Shown in pieces: positions 9,412 through 17,953 of a DNA stretch of 41,283 nucleotides; the stretch's first letter is position 1; every line of letters begins with the position of its first letter. Where the stretch lies: assembly GCA_017503225.1 (NCBI GenBank), contig JAFVTM010000021.1, positions 1-41,283 of the forward strand, given 5' to 3'. The position numbers were made by a program, and so were the translations under genes. The notes under the pieces were generated by a model, which did no database searches, was not told the origin of the DNA, and saw only the letters and a list, made by a program, of their open reading frames with translations. Source of the DNA: Clostridia bacterium (GTDB lineage Bacteria > Bacillota > Clostridia > Monoglobales > Monoglobaceae).

Positions 9412-10689
9412 ATGAAATCAAAAGAATGTGTTGCAATGATTCTTGCAGGCGGTCAGGGTAGCCGGCTCGGAATTCTTACCAAGAACATTGCAAAGCCTGC
9501 AGTTCCTTTCGGAGGAAAGTATAAGATTATTGACTTCCCCTTAAGCAACTGTGCGCATTCGGGCATAACAGCGGTTGGTGTACTTACCCAGTACCAGCCT
9601 CTTGAACTTAATACTTATATCGGCAACGGACAGCCATGGGATCTTGACAGAAACGATGGAGGTGTTTATGTTCTTCCGCCGTATGTTTCTGCGGAAAAAG
9701 GCGAGTGGTACAAGGGAACAGCCAATGCGATTTACCAGAATATTGGTTTTATCAGCGGGTTTGACCCAAAGTATGTGGTTATTCTTTCGGGTGACCATAT
9801 CTACAAAATGGATTATTCAAAGATGATAAAGGCGCACAAGGAAGCAAAGGCCGCGGCTACCATTGCGGTCATTGAAGTGCCATGGGATGAGGCGTCACGA
9901 TTTGGAATTATGAATACTGATGAGAATATGAACATTGTGGAGTTTGAAGAAAAGCCAAAAAAACCAAAGAGTAACCTGGCATCCATGGGTGTTTATGTTT
10001 TCAGTTGGGATATCCTTAAAAAGTACTTGATTGCAGACGAGAATGACCCCAAATCAGATAATGATTTTGGGAAAAATATTATCCCTGCAATGCTTTCGGA
10101 TAAAAACAAAATGCTGGCATACAGATTTGACGGATATTGGAAAGATGTTGGAACAATACAGAGCCTTTGGGAAGCGAATATGAATCTTCTTTCAGAAAAT
10201 CCGGGGTATGAGCTTGATGACCCGGGCTGGAAGATTTTCAGCAGAAATCCCGCAAAGCCACCCCACTATATAGCGCCAAGCTCCAGAGTGAAGAACTGTT
10301 ATATAACAGAGGGCTGTGAAATCTTTGGGGATATTGAAAATTCAGTTATCTTTCAGGGGGTTACCATCGAAGAGGGTGCTGTGGTGCGTGATTCGGTTAT
10401 TTTCCCCGATTCGTATATAGGTAAAAATGCCATCGTCAACAAAGCGATGATAGGAACGAATGCTTACATTGCGGAAAACAGTGAAATCGGTAGTACATCT
10501 GATGATGCGAACAAGGATTTTGTAAATACAAAAATTTGCTCAGATGATATTACTCTTATCGGCCCAAATGTGAGCATTGCAGAGGGCATTAAAGTTGCAG
10601 GATGCTCTATGGTTACACGTAATATCAAAAAACCGAATGCCGAAAAGGCTGCGGGCAAAAAATCTGTGAAAGGAACGGCTACGGCCTGA
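9412..10689 (+). CDS. glgC: Glucose-1-phosphate adenylyltransferase GlgC
   Basis: Makes ADP-glucose from glucose-1-phosphate and ATP, the committed step of glycogen synthesis. A nucleotidyltransferase domain starts with [16 protein letters not shown] and continues through [16 protein letters not shown], followed by [11 protein letters not shown] (metal-binding Asp) and [10 protein letters not shown]. The C-terminal ~130 residues form hexapeptide repeats of the left-handed beta-helix type. The length of 425 residues is usual for the family. AGGAGGAGG lies just ahead of the ATG. The next gene, glgD, begins 11 bases after the stop, as in many Bacillota where GlgC and GlgD form a mixed enzyme. 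All catalytic motifs expected of the active subunit are present here. Confidence 0.95.
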   Translation: MKSKECVAMILAGGQGSRLGILTKNIAKPAVPFGGKYKIIDFPLSNCAHSGITAVGVLTQYQPLELNTYIGNGQPWDLDRNDGGVYVLPPYVSAEKGEWYKGTANAIYQNIGFISGFDPKYVVILSGDHIYKMDYSKMIKAHKEAKAAATIAVIEVPWDEASRFGIMNTDENMNIVEFEEKPKKPKSNLASMGVYVFSWDILKKYLIADENDPKSDNDFGKNIIPAMLSDKNKMLAYRFDGYWKDVGTIQSLWEANMNLLSENPGYELDDPGWKIFSRNPAKPPHYIAPSSRVKNCYITEGCEIFGDIENSVIFQGVTIEEGAVVRDSVIFPDSYIGKNAIVNKAMIGTNAYIAENSEIGSTSDDANKDFVNTKICSDDITLIGPNVSIAEGIKVAGCSMVTRNIKKPNAEKAAGKKSVKGTATA

Positions 10690-10700
10690 GGTGATTTGTT

Positions 10701-11831
10701 ATGGTAAACAATAATACACTGGGTTTGATTTTTTCGGAAAATTCAGAGGCATCTTTGGGCGAGCTTATGAAGTTTCGTTCCCTTGCCGCAGTGCCTGTGG
10801 GCGGAAGATACAGAATTATTGACTTTATGCTTTCCAACATGGTGAATTCAGGGATTGTGAATGTAGGTATCACTGCAGGATTCAAAAACCGTTCTCTCAC
10901 TGACCACGTGGGAAGCGGAAGAGCCTGGGATATGGCAAGAAAGGAAAATGGACTTTTCATTTTGCCACCCCCTGAAACCATTGATTTGAATGGTCGCATT
11001 ATGGGAGGGATTGACTACTTAAGTGGTGCAATGAGTTATTTAAACCGCAGCCGTCAGGAATATGTTATGCTTAGCGACTGCAATACAATCTGCAACATTG
11101 ACCTTGAAAGAGTTATGGATTTCCACTTTGAAAAGGATGCAGACATAACAGTGGTTTATACAGAGGAGCCTGATATCAGCCCAAGAGAATTGGGAAAACA
11201 CATTCTGTTTGATGTCGGTGATGACGGCAGTGTTTCAGATATTCAGATTTATCCAAGGAGACAAAAGTCGGATGCTGCATATATGCATATGTTCTTCATC
11301 AAAAAGAGTCTACTTATTGAACTGATTGAGGACTGTATGGCTCACGATGAACACGTTATTTCAAAGAATATTCTTCTTGCTAATCTTGGAAAGCTTAGAA
11401 TTTTTGCTTACAAGTTTGAGGGATACAAGAAAAAGATTGATACCATTGATGCTTTTTTTGAATTCAACCTTGAACTTCTTGAAGAAAAGGTAAGACGCGA
11501 GCTTTTCGGTGAAGACAAAAAAAGCATTTATACCAAGGTGAAAGACAGTGTTCCCACCAAATATGGCCGCGATGCAGAGGTGAAAAATTCATTTATTGCT
11601 GACGGATGCGAAATTTATGGTGAGGTTGAAAACTGTATTGTTTTCCGTGGAGTGAAGATTGGCAAGGGCGCAAAGGTGAAAAATTCTGTTATTATGCAAA
11701 AATCTCAGATAATGGACAACTGCACCGTGGAAAACGTGATTTTTGACAAAGAGGTTATTTTGTGCAGCGGAAAGAGTCTTGTGGGCGAAAGCACCTATCC
11801 TTTGGTTATAGGAAAGAGAAAGGTCGTTTAA
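10701..11831 (+). CDS. glgD: GlgD, non-catalytic partner of ADP-glucose pyrophosphorylase
   Basis: A 376-residue GlgC homologue. It keeps the fold markers (VPVGGRYRIIDFMLSN, a central Rossmann domain, C-terminal hexapeptide repeats such as IADGCEIYGEVENCIVFRGV). The glycine-rich nucleotide loop is replaced by LIFSENSEASLGEL, and the GDH metal site reads LSDCNT. In GlgCD systems of Bacillota, GlgD has little activity alone and modulates GlgC; that role is inferred here from the lost motifs and from adjacency. It starts with ATG 11 bases after glgC. Confidence 0.92.
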   Translation: MVNNNTLGLIFSENSEASLGELMKFRSLAAVPVGGRYRIIDFMLSNMVNSGIVNVGITAGFKNRSLTDHVGSGRAWDMARKENGLFILPPPETIDLNGRIMGGIDYLSGAMSYLNRSRQEYVMLSDCNTICNIDLERVMDFHFEKDADITVVYTEEPDISPRELGKHILFDVGDDGSVSDIQIYPRRQKSDAAYMHMFFIKKSLLIELIEDCMAHDEHVISKNILLANLGKLRIFAYKFEGYKKKIDTIDAFFEFNLELLEEKVRRELFGEDKKSIYTKVKDSVPTKYGRDAEVKNSFIADGCEIYGEVENCIVFRGVKIGKGAKVKNSVIMQKSQIMDNCTVENVIFDKEVILCSGKSLVGESTYPLVIGKRKVV

Positions 11832-11865
11832 AGACTTTAAAAGTACTGCGAAAGGGGTTTTTTTT

Positions 11866-13290
11866 GTGAATATATTGATGCTGTCATCCGAGGTTGCGCC
11901 CTTTGCAAAATCAGGGGGACTTGGTGACGTTTTAGGGGCGTTGCCGCAGAGCCTTGCTGCCCTTGGACATGACGTAAGAGTTATGCTTCCTAAATATGGA
12001 CTTATTGCTGAGAAATTCTTAGAGGAAATGGAGTATTTGCTTTACACCTACATCCCACTTGGGTGGAGGAATAAATATTGCGGCGTCTTTTCAATAAAGA
12101 GACAGGGTGTAACATATTATTTTGTGGACAATGAGGAGTATTTTGGCGAGAAGAGCCTTTACAGATGGGATGACCTTGAACGGTTCGCGTTTTTTGATAA
12201 AGCGGCGCTTGAACTTTTGCCAAAGCTTGATTTTAAGCCTGACGTGGTGCATTGTCACGACTGGCAGACGGGAGCTGTTCCCGTTATACTTGAGGGGTAT
12301 TATAAAAAGAATGATTTTTATCGGGATATAAGAACGGTTTTCACCATTCATAATCTCAAATATCAGGGCATTTATTCAATTGATGCGGTGAAGGATTTCT
12401 TATCTCTTGATGATTCGTTTTTCACTGATGACAAGTTGGAATTTCACGGCTGTGCAAACCTTATGAAAGCGGGAATAACCTATTCTATGGCGGTTACCAC
12501 CGTGAGCCCGACTTATGCCGAAGAAATAAAAACGCCCACGGGGGGCGAGGCTCTTGACGGGCTTCTCACGGCAAGGAGTAATGCTCTTTTTGGCATACTT
12601 AACGGAATTGATTATGATGAATATAATCCAAAAACCGACCAATATATTGAGCATAATTATACGGCGAGAAGTGTCCTCTCTGGAAAGAAGAAAAATAAAA
12701 TGGCGCTTCAAAGCCAGCTTGGACTTCCTGTTGACGGCGAAAAGGTTATGATTGGCCTTGTGTCAAGGCTTGTTGACCAAAAGGGTATTGATATAATTGC
12801 TGAGGCTATGGAAGAACTTATGAGCCTTGATATGCAGTTTGTTATTGTGGGCACTGGTGAAGAAAAATATGAAAATATGTTTCGCCATTATGCCTGGTGT
12901 AATCCCGAAAAGGTGTCTGCGAATATTATGTTCAGCAACGAGCTTGCGCATAAGGTTTATGCCGCATCGGACTTGTTTTTGATGCCGTCTCTTTTTGAGC
13001 CTTGCGGACTTGGACAGCTGATTGCTCTTTCTTATGGCACAATTCCCATTGTGCGTGAGACGGGCGGCCTTAAAGATACCATCATGTCATATAATGAATT
13101 CACCGATGAGGGGAATGGCTTCAGCTTTTATGCACCAAACAGTCACGATATGATGTATACCATTCGCCGTGCAATTGGATTTTTTGCAGATAAAGGGGTA
13201 TGGGAGAAACTTGCAAAGCGTGCCATAAATCAAAGGTTTTCGTGGGAAGGCTCTGCAAAGGAATATGAAAAAATATATCTTAACTTGTAA
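11866..13290 (+). CDS. glgA: Glycogen synthase GlgA (ADP-glucose, GT5)
   Basis: Elongates alpha-1,4-glucan from ADP-glucose. The N-terminal KSGGLGD motif (K15) binds the ADP-glucose phosphates, HCHDWQTG and TIHNLKYQG follow in the GT5 domain, and the GT-B C-terminal half has LFEPCGLGQL with the catalytic-site glutamate and the RETGGLKDT loop. The length of 474 residues is typical. The start is GTG preceded by AAAGGGG and a T-rich spacer; it is the only plausible start because the N-terminus MNILMLSSEVAPFAK is canonical. Lies 34 bases after glgD and 26 before glgP. Confidence 0.95.
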   Translation: MNILMLSSEVAPFAKSGGLGDVLGALPQSLAALGHDVRVMLPKYGLIAEKFLEEMEYLLYTYIPLGWRNKYCGVFSIKRQGVTYYFVDNEEYFGEKSLYRWDDLERFAFFDKAALELLPKLDFKPDVVHCHDWQTGAVPVILEGYYKKNDFYRDIRTVFTIHNLKYQGIYSIDAVKDFLSLDDSFFTDDKLEFHGCANLMKAGITYSMAVTTVSPTYAEEIKTPTGGEALDGLLTARSNALFGILNGIDYDEYNPKTDQYIEHNYTARSVLSGKKKNKMALQSQLGLPVDGEKVMIGLVSRLVDQKGIDIIAEAMEELMSLDMQFVIVGTGEEKYENMFRHYAWCNPEKVSANIMFSNELAHKVYAASDLFLMPSLFEPCGLGQLIALSYGTIPIVRETGGLKDTIMSYNEFTDEGNGFSFYAPNSHDMMYTIRRAIGFFADKGVWEKLAKRAINQRFSWEGSAKEYEKIYLNL

Positions 13291-13316
13291 TGTAATCTTG
13301 GAGGAAATTTAACAAA

Positions 13317-15764
13317 ATGAATAAGACAGAAAAGAAGATGCTTAAAGAAAAAATAAAGAGCAGTGTTTCAGGAAAGCTCAGGAGATACTTTGGAAAAACC
13401 ATTGAAAATGCAACTCCTGACCAGGTTTATAAGGCGTGTGCTTTCACTGTCAGGGATGAAATTATGGAGGAGTGGGCAAAATCAAGAGAACTTCTTGAAA
13501 ACAGCCACAAAAAAGAACTATATTACCTTTCCTTTGAGTTCCTGATGGGCAGAGCTCTTGGAAACAACATAATGAACATTATGCAGACGGATATTTATAA
13601 AGAGGCTCTTTCTGAAATGGGTCTTGACCTTGAAAAGATTGAAGAGACAGAAAACGATGCGGGACTTGGAAACGGCGGTCTTGGCAGACTTGCGGCGTGT
13701 TTCCTTGATTCACTTTCAACTCTTCAGCTCCCTGCCTTTGGCTGCGGAATCCGTTATGAATATGGCCTTTTCAAGCAAAAGATTGTTGACGGATACCAGA
13801 TAGAAATGCCTGACCCGTGGCTTGAAGACGGAAATGTGTGGGAGGTTGAAAGACCTGAGGACAGCGTTGAAGTTCACTATAACGGTCGTGTGGAGGAATA
13901 TTTTGAAGACAATCGTATGAAGTTCCGTCACGTTGACTACAACACAGTAATCGGCGAGCCTTATGATATGCCGATTTCGGGTTATAATTCAAAGCTCGTG
14001 AATACATTAAGGCTTTGGAGAGCACGTTCCCCAAAAATTATCAATATGAGCGAATTCAACCGTGGCGACTATGCTATGGCGATGAAAGACAAGGAACTTG
14101 CAGAGGTGGTTTCTCAGGTGCTTTATCCTGAGGATAATCATTATGAGGGAAAACTTCTCCGTCTCAAACAGCAATATTTCTTTGTTTCTGCCACAATTCA
14201 GTGGATTATTGCAAAGCAGAAGCGTCGCGGACATAATCTTTGGGAGCTTCCGAAGTATGTTCAGATTCACATAAATGACACTCATCCAACCATTGCAATT
14301 CCTGAAATGATGAGAATACTTATGGACGAAGAAAACTTTGGTTGGGACGAGGCGTGGGAGATTGTGCAGAAAACTTTTGCATATACCAACCACACAATTA
14401 TGGCGGAAGCCCTTGAAAAATGGCCAATGTCAATGGTGGAGAGTTTGCTCCCCAGAGTTAGCATGATTGTTAAGGAAATTGACCGCAGACAGCGTGAATT
14501 TTTGACGCACAGATTTGGAAAAGACATAGGAAAAATTGAATATATGGCGGTTATTTCAAATGGTCAGGTCAATATGGCGAACCTTTGTCTCACCGCTTGC
14601 CACAGCGTAAATGGTGTTGCTGCACTCCACACTGAAATTCTCAAAAACGAGACATTCAGGGATTATTATATGGTTTATCCTGAAAAGTTCAAGAATGTTA
14701 CTAATGGCGTTACCCCAAGACGTTGGCTACTTCAGGCAAACCCTCATCTTGCGGGGCTTATAACAGAGTCCATTGGTGATGGGTGGATAAAGAATGCTGA
14801 AAAGCTTGACGGACTCACAAAATTTGCTGATGATGGGGCATTCCGCGAAAAGTTTGCCAAAATCAAGCAGGCTAACAAGCTTAAGCTTGCGGAATATATC
14901 AAAGAGCATAATGGAATTATTGTTGACCCCGAGTCGCTTTTTGACGTACAGATAAAAAGACTTCACGAATATAAGCGTCAGCTTATGAAAGTTATGCATA
15001 TTATTTATCGCTACAAGATGATAACTGAAAATCCAAGTCAGGCAAGTATGCTTCCCGAAACCTTTATTTTTGGGGCAAAGGCGGCGCCTGGTTATCACAC
15101 GGCAAAGCTGATTATCAAGCTTATTAACAATGTTGCAGATGTGGTGAACCGTGACCCAAGGACAAAGGATATTCTGAAAGTTGTGTTCATTGAAAATTAC
15201 AGCGTTTCAACAGCTGAAAAGCTTGTTGCTGCGGCAAACCTCAGTCAGCAAATTTCTACAGCCAGCAAAGAGGCGTCAGGCACGGGCAATATGAAGCTTA
15301 TGCTCAACGGTGCACTCACCATAGGTACTCTTGACGGTGCGAATGTTGAAATTGCACAGCGTGTGGGACTTGATAATATTTATATTTTCGGCCTTACATC
15401 TCAGGAGGTTCTGAATATCTATGCATCAGGACATTCGGGGAGCCCTGAGGTTTATTCACAGAATATGGTTATAAAGGGGATTGTTGATAGCTTTATTGAC
15501 GGCACTTTCACTCCTGATAACCAGAATCTCTTCAGGGAGCTGTACCACAGTCTTGTGTTTGGAAATGGCTTTGCTGACCCATATCTTCTGCTCCGTGATT
15601 TTGAGTCATATCTTGATGCCAGTCACTTGGTAGCAAAAGACTTCCAAAGACCTGAAATATGGAACAAAAAGGCTATCATAAATGTTTCAAAAGCAGGCTT
15701 CTTCTCCAGTGACCGTTCAATAATGGATTATAATGATACAATCTGGGGACTTGAGAAAATATAA
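13317..15764 (+). CDS. glgP: Glycogen/maltodextrin phosphorylase GlgP (GT35)
   Basis: Degrades alpha-1,4-glucan by phosphorolysis to glucose-1-phosphate, using pyridoxal phosphate. The Schiff-base lysine is K660 within EASGTGNMKLMLNGA. Other family landmarks are ELYYLSFEFLMGRALGNN near the N-terminus, GNGGLGRLAACFLDS, and VQIKRLHEYKRQLM in the C-terminal half. At 815 residues it has the size of bacterial glycogen or maltodextrin phosphorylases. A GGAGGAAATT site precedes the ATG. It closes the operon: a strong terminator starts six bases after the stop. Having synthesis and breakdown in one transcript suggests control at enzyme level. Confidence 0.95.
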   Translation: MNKTEKKMLKEKIKSSVSGKLRRYFGKTIENATPDQVYKACAFTVRDEIMEEWAKSRELLENSHKKELYYLSFEFLMGRALGNNIMNIMQTDIYKEALSEMGLDLEKIEETENDAGLGNGGLGRLAACFLDSLSTLQLPAFGCGIRYEYGLFKQKIVDGYQIEMPDPWLEDGNVWEVERPEDSVEVHYNGRVEEYFEDNRMKFRHVDYNTVIGEPYDMPISGYNSKLVNTLRLWRARSPKIINMSEFNRGDYAMAMKDKELAEVVSQVLYPEDNHYEGKLLRLKQQYFFVSATIQWIIAKQKRRGHNLWELPKYVQIHINDTHPTIAIPEMMRILMDEENFGWDEAWEIVQKTFAYTNHTIMAEALEKWPMSMVESLLPRVSMIVKEIDRRQREFLTHRFGKDIGKIEYMAVISNGQVNMANLCLTACHSVNGVAALHTEILKNETFRDYYMVYPEKFKNVTNGVTPRRWLLQANPHLAGLITESIGDGWIKNAEKLDGLTKFADDGAFREKFAKIKQANKLKLAEYIKEHNGIIVDPESLFDVQIKRLHEYKRQLMKVMHIIYRYKMITENPSQASMLPETFIFGAKAAPGYHTAKLIIKLINNVADVVNRDPRTKDILKVVFIENYSVSTAEKLVAAANLSQQISTASKEASGTGNMKLMLNGALTIGTLDGANVEIAQRVGLDNIYIFGLTSQEVLNIYASGHSGSPEVYSQNMVIKGIVDSFIDGTFTPDNQNLFRELYHSLVFGNGFADPYLLLRDFESYLDASHLVAKDFQRPEIWNKKAIINVSKAGFFSSDRSIMDYNDTIWGLEKI

Positions 15765-15767
15765 ATG

Positions 15768-15803
15768 AAAAAAGGGATTAAACCATCCGGTTTAATCCCT
15801 TTA
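15768..15803. terminator. Bidirectional terminator, glgP / AEC permease
   Basis: A perfect 14-bp stem, AAAGGGATTAAACC (15771-15784) and its complement (15789-15802), with a 4-base ATCC loop. It lies between the convergent glgP and permease genes, with A/T runs on both sides, so it can serve both strands. Confidence 0.9.
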
Positions 15804-15816
15804 AATTTGTGCAATT

Positions 15817-16725
15817 TTATCCCCAAATGCTGAGCCAAAAGGGAATGCTGAAAAGTGAACCGATGACTGAGACAAGTGCGAGACCTGCGCCGATTTTGCA
15901 GTTTTTTCCAACAAGTTTTGGAAAGACGATGGTATTGAGCCCGCAAGGCATTGCGAAGACCATAAGCGAGATGGTTGTGATTTCCCGGCCAAAGAGTGCA
16001 TAAAGAACTCCGCCTACAGCAGCAGGTATAACAAAAAGCCTGATTGCGGTCATTATGTATATGCGGATGTCGGTGAGAAGAGAGAAAAGCTTTTGCTCAG
16101 AAATTACAATTCCCATAAGCAGCATTGAAACTGCTCCTGCGCAGCCGCTGGCGCTGGTCAGTACCGAATTTGCGATTGATGGTACGGAAAGCCCGAAAAG
16201 TCCCCAGATACAGCCGATAAGGGTCGCAACAAACATGGGATTAAAAATCTTTTTAAGTGAAAATTTGCCTGTTCCGGTAAGAAGACGGTAACCTTCGGTG
16301 TTTGTGTAGATTGAAATGGGAAGACCAAAAAGCATTATGTTAAGCAGTGCGGGTTCGCCGTAGATTGCTTCTGCCAGAACATAACCCATATAACCAAAGT
16401 TGGGAATGGTTTGGCTGTATTGAAAGATGTTTCTTTCATAATGGTCGCGGCTGAAAAGCTTTGCGGTCTGTTTTGTTATGATTACCAAAACAATGAGAAT
16501 CGCAAGGGAAATAAGGAGCAGATTATACTTTGTGGATATGTACTCTGCGGTGAAGTTCCCCGCAAAGGTTTTGAAAAATTTTGCGGGCATAAAGACATAA
16601 ACCATCAGAACTGACAAAAGTTTGGAATGTTGTTTGTTGATAATCCCTGCTTTTGCCAAAATATAGCCAATGATTGAAAAGATAAAAAGAACAGCTACTT
16701 GCTCGAAGACTATTGATGTTGCCAT
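15817..16725 (-). CDS. AEC-family transporter (auxin efflux carrier-like permease)
   Basis: A 302-residue, very hydrophobic protein with about ten predicted membrane segments and the AEC arrangement of two five-helix halves split by a short loop near the middle. The N-terminus (FIFSIIGYILAKAGIIN, then LSVLMVYVFMPAKFF) and the C-terminal FAMPCGLNTIVFPKLVG segment match the Mem_trans family, which includes bacterial malate/malonate and other organic-anion carriers. ATG follows AAGGGGTG. It lies 23 bases after the DUF5662-like gene and is probably co-transcribed with it. The substrate is unknown. Confidence 0.88.
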   Translation of the reverse strand: MATSIVFEQVAVLFIFSIIGYILAKAGIINKQHSKLLSVLMVYVFMPAKFFKTFAGNFTAEYISTKYNLLLISLAILIVLVIITKQTAKLFSRDHYERNIFQYSQTIPNFGYMGYVLAEAIYGEPALLNIMLFGLPISIYTNTEGYRLLTGTGKFSLKKIFNPMFVATLIGCIWGLFGLSVPSIANSVLTSASGCAGAVSMLLMGIVISEQKLFSLLTDIRIYIMTAIRLFVIPAAVGGVLYALFGREITTISLMVFAMPCGLNTIVFPKLVGKNCKIGAGLALVSVIGSLFSIPFWLSIWG

Positions 16726-16748
16726 TTTTAAAGCACCCCTTTTGAAAT

Positions 16749-17270
16749 TTATTTATAGTTTCTTATGTGGCGAAAGGTTTCTTTTTCCCCTTTTTCTGAA
16801 AGCATAATGAGCCACGATTCAAGAATTTCTGATGTTTCGGGGTGAATTGCGCGGTTTGCCTTGCCTCTTTTGAAATATTCAAGGGGGTGGCTTTCGGCAT
16901 AGTTCTTTCCCTGATAGATTTTGCTTGCGGCAACGCGGTCGCAGAACATTTCTTTCACAAATTTAAGGGGCATTTTGACAGGCCCCACTGTTTTTGTCTG
17001 GGGGTTATAGTCTGTCCAGTATTCAAAGTGGTGACGGTTTCTGCCTTTGTGGTGAAGCCACGCCGAAGAAAAACCAAACTTTTCGCGCTCGGCTTCGTTT
17101 GGACTGCGTGTTCCTTTGAAAAATTTTACACCCGGCAAAAACTCTGCGGGGGAGTATTTTGAAAGGTCGTGAAGAAGTCCCCTCAGTGGAATACCCGCTT
17201 TGAAGCAGTGAACTATCACCTTTTGGCGGTGACGGGCAACTGTTTTTAAATGACCAAAAAAATTGTTCAT
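16749..17270 (-). CDS. DUF5662-like protein, possible HD-type metal site
   Basis: A 173-residue soluble protein of no assigned function. It resembles the DUF5662 group often called catalase-like or HD-like. Visible features: HRQKVIVHCFKAG, LLHDLSKYSPAEFLPGVKFF with a His-Asp pair, WLHHKGRNRHHFEYW rich in histidines, and FVKEMFCDRVAASK. The spaced His/Asp residues suggest a metal-binding helical site. That is an inference from motif spacing, not a demonstrated activity. ATG follows AAGGGG. It is the first gene of a two-gene unit with the AEC permease and has its own promoter upstream. Confidence 0.8.
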   Translation of the reverse strand: MNNFFGHLKTVARHRQKVIVHCFKAGIPLRGLLHDLSKYSPAEFLPGVKFFKGTRSPNEAEREKFGFSSAWLHHKGRNRHHFEYWTDYNPQTKTVGPVKMPLKFVKEMFCDRVAASKIYQGKNYAESHPLEYFKRGKANRAIHPETSEILESWLIMLSEKGEKETFRHIRNYK

Positions 17271-17304
17271 AATTTAATCCCCTTGTTTTGAAATCAGCCC
17301 TAAC

Positions 17305-17333
17305 AGTTTACCACAAACAAAAGATAAATACAA
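17305..17333 (-). promoter_or_regulatory. Promoter of DUF5662-AEC unit
   Basis: On the minus strand, TTGTAT (17333-17328), a 17-base spacer and TAAACT (17310-17305), about 35 bases ahead of the ATG. Confidence 0.6.
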
Positions 17334-17377
17334 GGGGGTTCAAGGGAAAAACAAGTTTTTGCTTTTGTCATAGCCGA

Positions 17378-17418
17378 TAAAAAACAATACCGACGTTCCT
17401 TATGATTGGAACGCCGGT
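17378..17418 (-). terminator. Terminator after cysteine-rich mini-genes
   Basis: Minus-strand hairpin of ACCGGCGTTCC and GGAACGTCGGT (17418-17408 and 17399-17389), an 11-bp stem with one G-T pair and an 8-base loop. A T run follows (A run at 17378-17385 on the plus strand). It sits 16 bases beyond the stop of the second mini-gene. Confidence 0.85.
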
Positions 17419-17433
17419 GTTTTCTGCCGGAAA

Positions 17434-17562
17434 TTAGCAGCCGCAACCGCAGCCAGAGTTGTTGCCACAACCAAAGTTAGAGCTGTTGTTACCGCCACAG
17501 CAGCAGCTTATGATAAGGATTAAAACGATAATCCAGAGACAGTTGTTATCACCGAAGCACAT
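17434..17562 (-). CDS. Cysteine-rich mini membrane protein, copy 2 (42 aa)
   Basis: A small gene. The ATG at 17562-17560 follows AAAGGAGGTGTCCTGT and the TAA is at 17436-17434. The product begins MCFGDNNCLWIIVLILII, then has a CCC triplet and a Gly/Asn/Ser tail ending GCGCGC. Nine of 42 residues are cysteine (2, 8, 20-22, 32, 38, 40, 42). A short hydrophobic helix (about 9-19) is bounded by cysteines. It is clearly paralogous to the gene just upstream: same order of FG, NNC, W, hydrophobic run, CCC and a GCGCG tail. Family and function are not recognised. Such Gly/Cys-rich mini-proteins occur around clostridial sporulation genes, so a coat, envelope or metal-binding role is only a guess. Confidence 0.75.
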   Translation of the reverse strand: MCFGDNNCLWIIVLILIISCCCGGNNSSNFGCGNNSGCGCGC

Positions 17563-17602
17563 ACAGGACACCTCCTTTCAAAGATTACTGTTTTTGTTTT
17601 AC

Positions 17603-17752
17603 TTAGTCGCAGCAGCAGCTGTTGTCACGAGGACTTACCATGCCGCAACCGCAGCCAGAGTTGTCGTTTCCACAACCACAGCAGCAAACCAGAAGAATGA
17701 GGATAATAATCCACCAGCAATTATTTCCTCCGCATCCACCGAAGCATCCCAT
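17603..17752 (-). CDS. Cysteine-rich mini membrane protein, copy 1 (49 aa)
   Basis: The ATG at 17752-17750 follows GGGAGGTGCAAAAAT and the TAA is at 17605-17603. The product begins MGCFGGCGGNNCWWIIILIL, continues with a CCC triplet, CG and NDNSGCGCG, and ends with a C-terminal NSCCCD. Twelve of 49 residues are cysteine. One short hydrophobic helix (about 13-22) is flanked by cysteines on both sides. It is read with copy 2, which starts 40 bases later, and both share an identical block of about 22 nucleotides encoding the NSGCGCG part. No family is assigned. Ribosome sites on both copies, conserved pattern and a shared terminator argue for real genes; the plus-strand frame across them is low-complexity antisense. 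Confidence 0.75.
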   Translation of the reverse strand: MGCFGGCGGNNCWWIIILILLVCCCGCGNDNSGCGCGMVSPRDNSCCCD

Positions 17753-17838
17753 ATTTTTGCACCTCCCGATGAGAAATTTAAATTTACGAAAGCTTTGTCG
17801 GGGCGTTCTCTACTTGCTTGATTTTTTAAGTATATTGT

Positions 17839-17867
17839 ATTATACGCGGAAGACGAAAAGCTGTGAT
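17839..17867 (-). promoter_or_regulatory. Possible promoter of cysteine-rich mini-genes
   Basis: Minus-strand TATAAT (17844-17839) with ATCACA 17 bases upstream (17867-17862). The -10 is perfect but the -35 is poor (4 of 6), so an alternative sigma factor cannot be excluded. Confidence 0.4.
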
Positions 17868-17894
17868 TTGTCCGCAGTAAATAATTTTATTCTA

Positions 17895-17923
17895 TTGACG
17901 GAAATCAAAGATTTTGATACAAT
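17895..17923 (+). promoter_or_regulatory. Promoter of tmk
   Basis: TTGACG (17895-17900), a 17-base spacer and TACAAT (17918-17923), about 30 bases ahead of the tmk ATG. Divergent to the mini-gene transcript. Confidence 0.75.
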
Positions 17924-17953
17924 ATAAAAGATAAATGAAAAGGGAGATGCCAT

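Noticed and set aside
17459-17821. Plus-strand open frame of 120 codons over the cysteine-rich mini-genes
   Set aside because: Low-complexity product (Gln/Leu/Pro, then Ala/Val/Thr runs) caused by reading Cys and Gly codons on the other strand; no ribosome site. The minus-strand mini-genes explain the region.
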